NCBI RefSeq assembly: GCF_002263215.1 | Contig: NZ_NLFK01000001.1 | Location: 62,001-126,000, forward strand | Reading direction: 5' to 3' | Length of the DNA: 64,000 nt | Origin: Actinobacillus seminis | GTDB lineage: Bacteria > Pseudomonadota > Gammaproteobacteria > Enterobacterales > Pasteurellaceae | Shown: in pieces, positions 20,309 through 30,392 of the stretch | How the letters are laid out: every line of letters begins with the position of its first letter | Numbering within the stretch: the first letter of the stretch is position 1 | Notes under the pieces: model-generated | The model's input: the letters and a program-made list of their open reading frames with translations, nothing else | Told to the model about the DNA's origin: nothing | Databases searched by the model: none | Position numbers and translations under genes: made by a program

Positions 20309-20725
20309 CTAATCAGGTGTTTGTTGTTGCTCGATATATTGGCGAATAATCGATATTGGTGCACCACCACAACTACCAGCAAAGTAAGACGGTGACCAAA
20401 GTTGATTTCTCCATAATTTTTTGCGGATGCTCGGATAGTTTTTCTTTCTAATCATTCGGCTCGAAACGCCTTTTAAACTGTTTACAAGATGAGAAATAGC
20501 GACTTTAGGCGGATATTCCACAAGTAGATGAACGTGATCATCTTCACCATCAAATTCCACTAATGTGGCTTCAAAATCAGCACAAATCGTTGCAAAAATT
20601 GAGCGTAAGTCGTTCAAAATTGCTTGAGTAAAAACTTCCCTGCGATATTTAGTCACGAAAACTAAATGAACGTGTAAGTTAAAAACAACGTGGCGACCAC
20701 GTCTAATCTCTGTTTCTTTTTTCAT
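20309..20725 (-). CDS. tnpA: IS200-type Y1 transposase TnpA
   Basis: Single-strand DNA transposase of the HUH Y1 class, acting as a dimer on the hairpin ends. Starting at MKKETEIRRGRH gives 138 residues, the normal size. The longer open frame upstream would overlap tnpB and is not family-like. Visible motifs are HVHLVFVTKYRR, the HUH pair DDHVHLLVEYPP and the catalytic Tyr in IIRQYIEQQ. It is divergent from tnpB, with 46 bases between the starts, as in IS605. Confidence 0.93.
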   Translation of the reverse strand: MKKETEIRRGRHVVFNLHVHLVFVTKYRREVFTQAILNDLRSIFATICADFEATLVEFDGEDDHVHLLVEYPPKVAISHLVNSLKGVSSRMIRKKNYPSIRKKLWRNQLWSPSYFAGSCGGAPISIIRQYIEQQQTPD

Positions 20726-20771
20726 AGGCCAAGTGTAGAATAAGCACAATTTTTGTATTCTAATTCGTGCA

Positions 20772-21899
20772 ATGTTACTACGTAAAGCCTTTAAATTTGA
20801 AATCAGACCAAATGGGGAACAAGTTCGCAAAATGAAGCAGTTTTGCGGCTGTTCTCGCTTTGTGTTTAACAAGGCATTGGCGTGGCAAAATGAGCAGTAC
20901 GAACAAGATAACCATCACAAATTCAGTTATACCAAGCTCGCCAACTTGCTTCCGCAATGGAAAAAAGAATTGGTATGGCTTAAAGATTGCCATTCACAAG
21001 TGCTTCAACAGTCGTTAAAAGACCTTGAAAGTGCGTTTAAAAACTTCTTTCAAAAGCGTGCGGATTTGCCCAAATTCAAGAAAAAAGGTATAAAAGAGAG
21101 TTTCCGTTTTCCGCAAGGTTGCAAAATCGAGCAGAAAAACGACCGCTTGTATCTGCCGAAAATCGGTTGGGTACGTTATCGCAACAGTCGTGAAATTGTT
21201 GGGGAAGTAAAAAATGTCACCGTTTCAATGAAATGCAGATGCTTTTTTGTGAGCATTCAAACGGAATTTGAACAGGAAATTCCCACGCATAAAGGCGGAG
21301 AAATCGGCATTGATATGGGCATTGCTCGTTTTGCAACCCTTTCCAATGGCGAATTTTTTGAGCCGTTAAATGCGTTTAAAACCCACAAAGGAAAATTGGC
21401 AAAACTGCAAAAACAGCTAAAAAATAAAGTGAAGTTCAGTAAAAACTGGCAAAAACTGAAAGATAAAATCGGCAAGTTACATCACAAAATCGCCAACTGC
21501 CGAAAAGATTTCCTGCATAAAATCTCAACGCAAATCAGCAAAAACCACGCGATGATCTATGTTGAAGATTTGCAAGTGGCGAATATGTCCAAATCAGCCA
21601 AAGGCACAGCGGAAGTACACGGCAAAAATGTGAAACAGAAATCAGGCTTAAACCGAGTGATATTAGACCAGTCTTGGTTTGAATTTAGACGACAACTGGA
21701 CTACAAAACGCAATGGTTAGGCGGATTTTTGCTAGCAGTTCCTCCACAAAATACCAGTCGTACTTGCCCTTGTTGCAACCATACAGCAAAAGAAAATCGC
21801 CAAACACAGGAAAATTTTGAATGCGTAGAATGTGGCTATACGGAAAATGCCGATGTAGTGGGAGCAATGAATGTTCTTACACGTGGGCAAGCAATAGTC

Positions 21900-21908
<9 letters not shown>
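20772..21908 (+). CDS. tnpB: TnpB, RNA-guided transposon-associated nuclease
   Basis: A 378-residue TnpB of the IS605/OrfB family, the ancestor group of Cas12. It opens RKAFKFEIRPNGEQVRKMKQF. The RuvC-like nuclease residues are Asp in IGIDMGIA, Glu in IYVEDLQV and Asp in NADVVGAMN. The zinc finger lies between CPCC and CVEC. Family members cut DNA next to a short TAM, using an RNA made from the right end of their own element. The gene is complete, so the nuclease may be active. It is not needed for transposition itself. Confidence 0.95.
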
Positions 21909-22887
<979 letters not shown>

Positions 22888-22900
22888 TCAGTCAATCCGC

Positions 22901-23542
22901 TCAAAGCGCGTGATTGCCCATTTTCAGCAAAGTGCCGCTGTACATTAGATATACGCCGAATAATACAAAAATTACGCCGGATAGGTTATCAATGTAACGA
23001 CTGTAACGTCCGTAAAAGCCTTTTGCTACCTTATGTGAAAAAATAACGGAGATGAAATAAAAATAGAAAAAGGTTTCAAAAAGAATGATCAAAAGTGCGG
23101 TTAATATTTGCCAAGTTTCAGTTAAATTCACCAAAACAAAGGACATGACGCTGCTGAAATAGATAATCGCTTTGGCATTTGATAAATTCACTAACAATCC
23201 TTTGCGAATTTCTTTGCCGATGGTGGTAGCTTGATTGAGCTGTCTATCTGTATTTTCATCAAATACGACATTTTCGCGTACACGCAACATCAATACGCCC
23301 AAATAGGCTAAATATCCGCCACCTAAGACCATGATGACGCCTTGTAGGGCGGGATAGGTTGTGAATAATACTGCTAAGCCTAAAATAGCGGAGGTCGCCC
23401 AAAATAATACACCAAGGGTAATGCCGAAAATTCCACAAAGGACGTTGCGCCGTGTGTTACTTGCCGCCATTCGACTGACATAAAAAAAATCCGGCCCCGG
23501 CGTTAATAAACCGAAAAAATGAACAAGCATTAAATTTAACAT
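22901..23542 (-). CDS. rhtC: LysE/RhtB-family amino-acid exporter (RhtC-like)
   Basis: Inner-membrane exporter with about six helices. RhtC relatives export threonine, but substrates vary and the assignment is by similarity only. The 213 residues include the family signature LTPGPDFFYVSR near the N-terminus and LLVNLSNAKAIIYFSSVMSF in the middle. The start is a few residues shorter than E. coli RhtC. It lies 13 bases after pgpA in the same orientation, so it may be cotranscribed with nusB-thiL-pgpA. Confidence 0.85.
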   Translation of the reverse strand: MLNLMLVHFFGLLTPGPDFFYVSRMAASNTRRNVLCGIFGITLGVLFWATSAILGLAVLFTTYPALQGVIMVLGGGYLAYLGVLMLRVRENVVFDENTDRQLNQATTIGKEIRKGLLVNLSNAKAIIYFSSVMSFVLVNLTETWQILTALLIILFETFFYFYFISVIFSHKVAKGFYGRYSRYIDNLSGVIFVLFGVYLMYSGTLLKMGNHAL

Positions 23543-23555
23543 ATTGACCTATTTT

Positions 23556-24051
23556 CTATATAAAGTAATTTAATAAAACAATACATAACAGCGCATAAGC
23601 TGCCGCCAACACATCATCCAGCATTATTCCAAAGCCGGTTGTTAATTTTTGGTCAAAATAACGAATGGGATACGGCTTGAGAATGTCAAAAAAGCGAAAT
23701 AGGATAAAGGCGATCAGACACCACGCCCACGTCAGTGCCGGCACAGCAAGTAATACAATAAATATGCCGATAATTTCGTCCCAGACAATGGCGCCATGAT
23801 CATGCACGCCCATATCATGGGCGGTTTTTTTGGCAAAGATAACAACCAAGCCAAAAACCGGCGATAATTAACAGCGCAAAAATGCCACTGCCAAGCCATG
23901 CTAATAGCCCCCATCCTAATAATACGCCAACCAAAGAACCCCATGTCCCCGGTGCTTTAGCGCATAATCCTGCGCCAAACCCAAGGGCGAGAAAATGAAC
24001 AGGGTTGGTTAAGGTAAGACGAGATAATGGATTTTGTTGCAACGCTGTCAT
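23556..24051 (-). pseudogene. pgpA: Phosphatidylglycerophosphatase A, frameshifted
   Basis: PgpA removes the phosphate from phosphatidylglycerophosphate in the inner membrane. The first part (from 24051, MTALQQNPLSRLTL...) runs through AKAPGTWGSLVGVLLGW to GCYLCQK and then goes out of frame. The second part continues TAHDMGVHDHGAIVWDEIIG and ends at 23556. The coding-strand run of seven A (23831-23825) would need six for a continuous reading of about 165 residues. All family motifs are present across the break. A one-base sequencing error would explain it. If real, another phosphatase must cover the reaction. Confidence 0.88.
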
Positions 24052-24059
24052 GCTTCCCT

Positions 24060-25061
24060 CTATTTAAAATGATCAAATCCGCCAATAGCTTCAAATTCGA
24101 CCACTTGCCCGTGGCGTTGAAACACCACCGGTTTTTTATGTTCCGCCCGCGCTGCGCTAATACGTCCGACACAGGTATAAGGCACGCCGATATGGGCTAA
24201 AGTGCGGTCTAATTTTGCTTTGTTTTGATCGGATACGGTAAAACAAAGTTCGTAATCTTCGCCGCCGGTCAGCGCTAACTGTTCCGCTTTTTGTTTACCG
24301 ACCATTTTTAATAACGCGGCAGACAAGGGCAATTTGTCTAAATCAATCACCGCACTGCATTGGCTGCACTGCAAAATATGCCCTAAATCGGCGACAAAGC
24401 CATCAGAAATATCAATCGCCGCATTCGCCAACATTCCAACCGATAATTCAAAGCCCAGCAATACGCGAGGCGTCGGGCGCAAATGGCGCTGAATTAAAAA
24501 TTCTTGATCAGAATTGACCGCACTTTTGGCTTTGCCTTGCTGTAATAGCGCAAGTCCTGCGGCGCTGTCGCCGAGGGTTCCGGAAACATAAATCCAATCA
24601 CCCACTTTTGCGCTATGCCGACATAAAGCTTTGCCTTTGGGGACAATGCCTTGCGCGGTGATGGTTACGACGTGTAGGGCGCCTTTGGTAGTATCGCCAC
24701 CGATTAAATCGACATTGTAATGATCCAATACTGCAAAAAAGCTGTCACTAAATTCGCTCAACCATTGATGATCCACATGCGGTAAGGTTAAAGCTAAGGA
24801 AAACCACGCGGGCTCCGCGCCCATGGCGGCGAGATCACTTAAGTTAGTTGCCGCAGCTTTATAAGCAATATCTGCGGCATTGACGGAGGGTAAAAAATGC
24901 ACATTTTCTACCATGGTATCTGTCGTAATCGCAATGCGCTGATTTTGGCGGTGTTCCGTAATGGCGCAATCATCCCCGACGGAAAGGATGACATCCTTGC
25001 GGGGTGGGCGTTTTGACGCAGTAAAATAACGTTGAATAATGTCAAATTCGCCATTACTCAT
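24060..25061 (-). CDS. thiL: Thiamine-monophosphate kinase
   Basis: Phosphorylates thiamine monophosphate to the active cofactor thiamine diphosphate. The start at 25061 (MSNGEFDIIQRYF) follows AAGGA at 9 bases and is better than the GTG two codons upstream, giving 333 residues. Typical motifs are LSVGDDCAI, ITTDTMVENVHF, LIGGDTTKG, ISDGFVADLGHIL and LTGGEDYEL. It lies in the order ribH-nusB-thiL-pgpA with short gaps, an operon common in gamma-proteobacteria. Confidence 0.96.
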   Translation of the reverse strand: MSNGEFDIIQRYFTASKRPPRKDVILSVGDDCAITEHRQNQRIAITTDTMVENVHFLPSVNAADIAYKAAATNLSDLAAMGAEPAWFSLALTLPHVDHQWLSEFSDSFFAVLDHYNVDLIGGDTTKGALHVVTITAQGIVPKGKALCRHSAKVGDWIYVSGTLGDSAAGLALLQQGKAKSAVNSDQEFLIQRHLRPTPRVLLGFELSVGMLANAAIDISDGFVADLGHILQCSQCSAVIDLDKLPLSAALLKMVGKQKAEQLALTGGEDYELCFTVSDQNKAKLDRTLAHIGVPYTCVGRISAARAEHKKPVVFQRHGQVVEFEAIGGFDHFK

Positions 25062-25084
25062 TAGCACGCATCCTTCTAAAGCAC

Positions 25085-25519
25085 TTATTTACGAGACAAC
25101 GACGGAGCCACTTTATCCAATACACCATTAATATATTTATGGCTGTCTTCCGCACCAAATACTTTTGCCACCTCAATGGCTTCGTTAATGACAACTTTAT
25201 AGGGCACATCAGGCTCAAATTGCAATTCATACACCGCTAAGCGCAACACTGCTTTTTCTATCGGATCTAACTCCGTTAAATCACGATCCAAAAATGGCGT
25301 CAACGTGCTGTCTATTGCTTCGATATTGGCGACGGTTTCACGAAATAATTTACGGAAATAAAGCTTATCTGCCCCTTTCAGTTCTTCTTCCTGATCCAAA
25401 AAAAACGCCAATTCCACTTCTTCAGCCGAATTTTGCGACACATACCAAGAATATAACGCTTGAATCGCACATTCTCTCGCCCGACGGCGAGGAGAAATTT
25501 TTTTTATTCGTTCACCCAT
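25085..25519 (-). CDS. nusB: Transcription antitermination factor NusB
   Basis: Binds boxA RNA with S10 (NusE) to keep RNA polymerase elongating on rRNA operons. The 144 residues are all-helical, opening [22 protein letters not shown] and ending [16 protein letters not shown]. It lies 4 bases after ribH in the same operon. Confidence 0.96.
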   Translation of the reverse strand: MGERIKKISPRRRARECAIQALYSWYVSQNSAEEVELAFFLDQEEELKGADKLYFRKLFRETVANIEAIDSTLTPFLDRDLTELDPIEKAVLRLAVYELQFEPDVPYKVVINEAIEVAKVFGAEDSHKYINGVLDKVAPSLSRK

Positions 25520-25523
25520 TGTT

Positions 25524-25997
25524 TTATGCCACTTTAATTTGCGCTAATAAATTGACCATTTCTAAAGCGACCAAGGCAGCTTCCGCTCCTTTATTTCCCG
25601 CTTTAGTCCCCGCACGCTCAATCGCTTGCTCGATATTTTCCGTGGTCAATACGCCAAAGGCGACCGGAATTTCCGCTTGCATTGCGACTTGTCCTAAACC
25701 GCTGCTCGCTTCGCCTGCGACATATTCAAAATGCGCTGTACCACCGCGAATAACCGTACCTAAGGCAACGATTGCATCATATTTTTTGCTTTCAGCCAAA
25801 CGACGTGCCACCAAGGGCAATTCATAGGCACCCGGCGCGCGCACTAGCGTAATATTTTCTTCTTTCACTTGACCGATACGTTTTAGCGCATCCACTGCAC
25901 CTTCTAATAAACTCTCGTTAATAAAACTGTTAAAACGCGCGATAACTACCGCAATTTTCGCCTCAGGTGCAGCAACTGCACCTTCTAATACTTTCAT
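25524..25997 (-). CDS. ribH: 6,7-dimethyl-8-ribityllumazine synthase
   Basis: Penultimate step of riboflavin synthesis, forming the substrate of RibE as a large cage of subunits. The 157 residues include [34 protein letters not shown], the phosphate-binding and catalytic stretch [17 protein letters not shown], and [17 protein letters not shown]. It is the first gene of ribH-nusB-thiL-pgpA. The 5' region up to 26110 shows no structured riboswitch that I recognise. Confidence 0.97.
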   Translation of the reverse strand: MKVLEGAVAAPEAKIAVVIARFNSFINESLLEGAVDALKRIGQVKEENITLVRAPGAYELPLVARRLAESKKYDAIVALGTVIRGGTAHFEYVAGEASSGLGQVAMQAEIPVAFGVLTTENIEQAIERAGTKAGNKGAEAALVALEMVNLLAQIKVA

Positions 25998-26110
25998 TCT
26001 GTGTCCTACTTTTGGTTTGAAAAAATCAATCGGTGTCGGATTTTAACACAAAACAGAAAAAAATGTAAAAACTCTCTTGCCTCGCTCTTGGACAAAATCT
26101 GATGATTTAA

Positions 26111-26424
26111 ACCACATATTCTCACACCGCCAATCAGCGAAGGTTCATTATCAACTATAAAACAGATTTTTCTTTCAATGAGGAATTTTCAGAAAAAACA
26201 GAGCAAAAAACTTATGGTATTTTAGTTAATGGAGTACCGTTCCATCTCCCTATCTGGTCAACGCTACTGATATTTTAGGATTGGTCAGCGGTTTATTTTT
26301 AATTTTAATCTTTATATTATTTACTCGCATTACTTTCTTTTTACTATCCAATCAAGTGATGGCTACCTATTTACAACGCCATGATATTTTTCCCAACCGC
26401 GAATATACGTTTGCTCTGCTTTAG
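26111..26424 (+). pseudogene. Remnant of a membrane-protein gene
   Basis: The frame from 26111 (TYSHTANQRRFIINYKTD...) reads to VNGVPFHLPIWST and stops at 26276-26278. The neighbouring frame continues ATDILGLVSGLFLILIFILF, a clear membrane helix, then TRITFFLLSNQVMATYLQRH and TFALL before a TAG near 26424. The two parts join with a single frameshift near 26267. There is no start codon or ribosome binding site. I do not recognise the family. The rest of the 25998-26490 gap shows nothing else. Confidence 0.5.
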
Positions 26425-26490
26425 GTAATCCCCCTAAAAAAAGTTAATACGCCATAACGGAAAACCTTATATAAAGGTTAGAATATGACA

Positions 26491-27525
26491 TTACCGTAAA
26501 AACAACACCGGATTTTCATCCCTATAATGCACTCTTACGCGTGTACCAACATTAAAAGGTTGGATATGTTGAGCTTTAAGTAAAGTGCGGTCGATTTCCA
26601 CTTGATATTGGTAAAATTGTCCTAAAAATAAGCCACTTTTAATCACCCCGTTGCCTTGTGCATCCGGTTGCATTTGGATATGCTGCGGGCGAATAAGCCA
26701 ATGTAGCACTTGTTGCCTTGGCGCCAATTGTCCATCGGCAAGCTTTAAAGAGGCATTTACCGCCTGCTGACCAAAAACGGAAAAGATCTGTTGTTGATCA
26801 ATTCGGCATTCTACATAATTGCAATTGCCCAAAAACTCCGCGACAAAACGGCTATTTGGACGTTGATATAAACTTGAGGCTTCGCCAATTTGCACGATTT
26901 TTCCCTGATCCATTACCGCCAATTTATCCGCAAAAGCAAAGGCCTCTTCTTTACTATGGGTCACGAAAATTGCGGAAATTTTGGCCTGTTTTAAAATCAG
27001 CTTAATTTCTTCGATCATTTGGTAACGCACTTGGCTGTCGATATTGGAAAAAGGTTCGTCCAGCAACAATAAACGCGGGTTACAAGCCAGTGCACGTGCA
27101 ATCGCAACACGCTGTTGCTGCCCGCCGGAAAGTTCGTGTGGATAACGTTTTTGCAATCCCTCCAAATGGACAAGTACGGTCATTTTTTGCAAAATTTCCT
27201 TTTTTTCCACCGCACTTTTTTGCCGCAAACCGAAACAAATATTTTCTTTCACCGTCAAATGCGGAAATAATGCATAATCTTGGAAAATCAACCCAATTTG
27301 ACGGGATTCCACCGGGCAATCAGTGAGATCTTGTTGATGCAATAAAACTCTACCTTGCGAAATCGGTTGCAAACCGGCAATCGCTTTTAATAGCGTAGTT
27401 TTGCCACAGCCGCTGGCACCGAGCAAACAAAGAATTTCGTTGTCGTTGATGGTTAAATTCAGCCCGTTTAAAATGGCTTCATGACGATATTTTGTGGTGA
27501 GATTTTCTACAGTTAATACGCTCAT
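26491..27525 (-). CDS. fbpC: Iron(III) ABC importer ATP-binding protein
   Basis: Powers iron(III) uptake. The start at MSVLTVENL (27525) overlaps the permease stop by 4 bases and gives 344 residues. The frame runs 15 codons further but into the permease gene. Walker A is GASGCGKTT, the Q-loop FQDYALFPHL, the signature LSGGQQQRVAIARAL, Walker B LLLLDEPFSN and the H-loop FVTHSKEEA. A C-terminal TOBE-type regulatory region follows (about 240-344), ending RDENPVLFLR. Haemophilus has several such systems (Hit, Afu/Fbp), and the exact paralogue is not certain. Confidence 0.93.
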   Translation of the reverse strand: MSVLTVENLTTKYRHEAILNGLNLTINDNEILCLLGASGCGKTTLLKAIAGLQPISQGRVLLHQQDLTDCPVESRQIGLIFQDYALFPHLTVKENICFGLRQKSAVEKKEILQKMTVLVHLEGLQKRYPHELSGGQQQRVAIARALACNPRLLLLDEPFSNIDSQVRYQMIEEIKLILKQAKISAIFVTHSKEEAFAFADKLAVMDQGKIVQIGEASSLYQRPNSRFVAEFLGNCNYVECRIDQQQIFSVFGQQAVNASLKLADGQLAPRQQVLHWLIRPQHIQMQPDAQGNGVIKSGLFLGQFYQYQVEIDRTLLKAQHIQPFNVGTRVRVHYRDENPVLFLR

Positions 27526-29195
27526 AATGATGTTTGTTTTGCGGTGGAAGTAAGAGATCGGGTAAGCCAAATCACAGGAATTAGCCCAACTAAAATTAAG
27601 AAAATTGCCGGCAACGCCGCTTGTTCCAATTGTTCATCGGAAGTAAAGGTGAATACGTAGGTCGCTAAAGTGTCAAAATTAAAGGGTCTTAATAATAAAG
27701 AGGCATTTAATTCTTTCATACATTCAATAAATACCAATAAAAGTGCGGTCAAAATTCCCTTGGAAAGCAGCGGAATATGTACTTTTCTAAACATTTTAAT
27801 ACCATTAAATCCAAGTGTTCTGCTTGCCATGTCCAATGACGGCGAGATTTTATTCATCGACGTTTCAATTCCACCAATTGCCATCGCGGAAAGACGAAAC
27901 ACGTAAGCGGAAATTAAAGCAACAATGGTACCTGAAAAGAGTAAGCCAACACTTGGCAATCCAAGCCATTTCAAGATGTTATTAAATATATGATCAAAGG
28001 CGGTATAAGGAATTAATATACCGATCGCCAATACGGTACCGGGAATAGCGTAACCGAGGCTGGAAATTTGTAGACTGTAACGTGCCGGAGTGTTAAATCG
28101 CGGCGAATATTGCGGTGCCATGCGTTGTAAATAATGCAAGACCAAACCGATTACAACACAAATGAGTGCCGCAATCACTGAAACGCTCAAGCTGTTGTAC
28201 GCATACTGCCAAAAGCGCTCCAGTTGTGCTTGTGCAAAATAATGCCATGCCCAATAAGCTAATTTGCCAAGAGGAAGAAAAAATGCCAATGCCAACAAGC
28301 CCCAGCAGTAAACTTGTGCTAAGATCAAACTTATTCCGCTTAATTTTTTGCTCGCCACATTTTTTTCATAACCACGTTGGTAAGTTTTTTGCTTACGACG
28401 GCTATAACGTTCCAGCATCAATAAAACGAAGATCATCAGCAACATAAAAATCGCAATTTGGCTCGCCGCACCTAAATCGCCATAGCCAAGCCAAGTGTCG
28501 TAAATCGCAGTCGTTAACGTCGGAACTGCAAAATAAGATACCGCACCAAAATCGCCCAACGTTTCCATCGCAACTAACGCTGCACCAACCGCAATTGCCG
28601 GTCGGATTAAGGGAAAAACCACTTGGCATAACAGTTGTTTTTTGCCGGCTCCCAACATTTTGGCACTTTGCATTAAATTTTCCGATTGCTCCATTAATGC
28701 CACGCGAACCAGTAAAAAAATATAAGGATACAATACTAATGCCAACACAAAACAAGCACCGCCGAGGGTACGAATTGACGGAAACCAATAATCTTGTGCA
28801 CTTTCCCAACCGAAAAGATCACGCAAAAAGGTTTGTAATGGACCGGCATAATCCAATAAATCAGTATATAAATACCCCACTAAATACGCTGGCATCGCTA
28901 AAGGCAAACAAAGCAGCCATTGCAATATTCGCTGCCCGAAAAATTGATAATGCGAAACGATCCAAGTGCAAGGCAGGGCAAAAATCAAACTAAGCGTCAC
29001 CGTTCCCAACACCAATAACAGCGAATTGATCACATAATCCGCCAATACGGTTTGCCAAAGGTGCGACAAATTTTGCCAATCTGCCGAGGCAGACTCGTAT
29101 AAAATCGCCAAGATGGGCAAAATAAAAAATAAAGTCATTAAAAGCGTGGTCAAAAACCAGCTGATTTTATGCAATTTTGATGTTATTTTACGCAT
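27522..29195 (-). CDS. fbpB: Iron(III) ABC importer permease, two fused domains
   Basis: Inner-membrane channel of the iron(III) importer, 557 residues with about 12 helices. Two binding-protein-dependent transport modules are fused, so one polypeptide replaces a dimer. EAA-type loops are visible, as in SAKMLGAGKKQLLCQVVFPL in the first half and MASRTLGFNGIKMFRKVHIPL in the second. It lies between the binding-protein gene (59-base gap) and fbpC (4-base ATGA overlap). Confidence 0.95.
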   Translation of the reverse strand: MRKITSKLHKISWFLTTLLMTLFFILPILAILYESASADWQNLSHLWQTVLADYVINSLLLVLGTVTLSLIFALPCTWIVSHYQFFGQRILQWLLCLPLAMPAYLVGYLYTDLLDYAGPLQTFLRDLFGWESAQDYWFPSIRTLGGACFVLALVLYPYIFLLVRVALMEQSENLMQSAKMLGAGKKQLLCQVVFPLIRPAIAVGAALVAMETLGDFGAVSYFAVPTLTTAIYDTWLGYGDLGAASQIAIFMLLMIFVLLMLERYSRRKQKTYQRGYEKNVASKKLSGISLILAQVYCWGLLALAFFLPLGKLAYWAWHYFAQAQLERFWQYAYNSLSVSVIAALICVVIGLVLHYLQRMAPQYSPRFNTPARYSLQISSLGYAIPGTVLAIGILIPYTAFDHIFNNILKWLGLPSVGLLFSGTIVALISAYVFRLSAMAIGGIETSMNKISPSLDMASRTLGFNGIKMFRKVHIPLLSKGILTALLLVFIECMKELNASLLLRPFNFDTLATYVFTFTSDEQLEQAALPAIFLILVGLIPVIWLTRSLTSTAKQTSL

Positions 29196-29254
29196 TTTCT
29201 AAGATTGCCAAAGGGCGACCTAAGCCGCCCTCAGTAAGTTTATGCAATGATCTA

Positions 29255-30274
29255 TTACAGATCGAATTTGACTTCATCCACTAATTTCAGGGCTTTATCA
29301 TAATTTTCTGCCACTTTTTCCAATGGCAATTTATCCGCAGTAAAGCTACCCCAAGATTGTACTAGCTTAGAACTCGCCACCCCCGGTTTTACCGGATATT
29401 CGTGGTTTAATTCCGCATACATCTGCTGTGCACGATCACCGCTCAAATATTCGATCAATTTCACCGCATTTTCTTTATTCGGTGCATATTTGGCAAGAAC
29501 AACGCCGCTAATATTTACGTGCGTGCCTTGGGCTTTTTGATTTGGAAAGTTGATATATACCGCTTGTGCCCATTCGCGTTGTTTTTCATCGTCAAGCATT
29601 TTGCCGAAATAATAGCTATTGCCCAAGGCGTAATCACAAACCTCTTCTTTGATCGCTTTCACCTGATCACGATCGCCGCCTTGCGGTTTTCGAGCTAAAT
29701 TTCCTTTCAAATCTTGTAAAAATTGTTTCACTTTAGCTTCGCCATCATGTGCAATCATAGAAGCAAAAAGCGAAACATTGTAGGAATTTTTCCCCGAACG
29801 TACGCAAACTTTGCCTTTATATTCCGGCTTAGCCAAATCGTAATAAGTGAAATCTTCCGGTAATTTGCCAACACGATCTTTTGACGTATAGATCGCACGT
29901 GCACGCGTAGTCAAGGCAAACCATTCATTTTTACTGTCACGATATTGTGCCGGAATATTGGATTTTAATACATCGCTTTCGATAGGTTGTGCCAAACCGG
30001 CATTCACCACTTCCATCACACGGCTAATATCCACGGTTAATAACACGTCTGCCGGGCTTAGTTCTCCTTCTCGTTTAACACGTTCAACCAACCCTTTATC
30101 CGCAAAAATCACATTCACTTTTATTCCGGTATCTTTCTCAAAAGCTTTTAACATCGGCTCAATTAAATAGGGCTGACGGTAAGAATAAATATTCACTTCT
30201 TCCGAAGCAATCGCACTCGTAGAAACAGCTGCAAAAAGACTTAATGCTAAAGTGGAAAGGCGTTTTTTCATCAT
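29255..30274 (-). CDS. fbpA: Periplasmic iron(III)-binding protein
   Basis: Captures ferric iron in the periplasm and hands it to FbpB. The 339 residues start with a signal peptide (MMKKRLSTLALSLFAAVSTSAIA, cleavage before SEEVN). The mature part begins VNIYSYRQPYLIEPMLKAF. The adjacent Tyr residues in LGNSYYFGKM fit the Tyr-based iron site of the FutA/FbpA class. The GAGG ribosome binding site and a Fur box lie upstream, so iron repression is expected. It is the first gene of fbpABC. Confidence 0.94.
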   Translation of the reverse strand: MMKKRLSTLALSLFAAVSTSAIASEEVNIYSYRQPYLIEPMLKAFEKDTGIKVNVIFADKGLVERVKREGELSPADVLLTVDISRVMEVVNAGLAQPIESDVLKSNIPAQYRDSKNEWFALTTRARAIYTSKDRVGKLPEDFTYYDLAKPEYKGKVCVRSGKNSYNVSLFASMIAHDGEAKVKQFLQDLKGNLARKPQGGDRDQVKAIKEEVCDYALGNSYYFGKMLDDEKQREWAQAVYINFPNQKAQGTHVNISGVVLAKYAPNKENAVKLIEYLSGDRAQQMYAELNHEYPVKPGVASSKLVQSWGSFTADKLPLEKVAENYDKALKLVDEVKFDL

Positions 30275-30344
30275 TAAAACCTCATTAATTCGTAAAATAA
30301 CAGAACAGGTGATTATTAATACGTGAAAATCCCTCTTTAGTCAA

Positions 30345-30359
30345 TAAAAATTATTCTCA
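30345..30359 (-). promoter_or_regulatory. Fur box of the fbpABC operon
   Basis: On the minus strand TGAGAATAATTTTTA matches the 7-1-7 Fur consensus at about 11-12 of 14 positions, roughly 70 bases before the fbpA start. The iron-uptake context supports it. Confidence 0.65.
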
Positions 30360-30392
30360 TTTATAAAAATTGCATAAATAAGAGTACATTTT

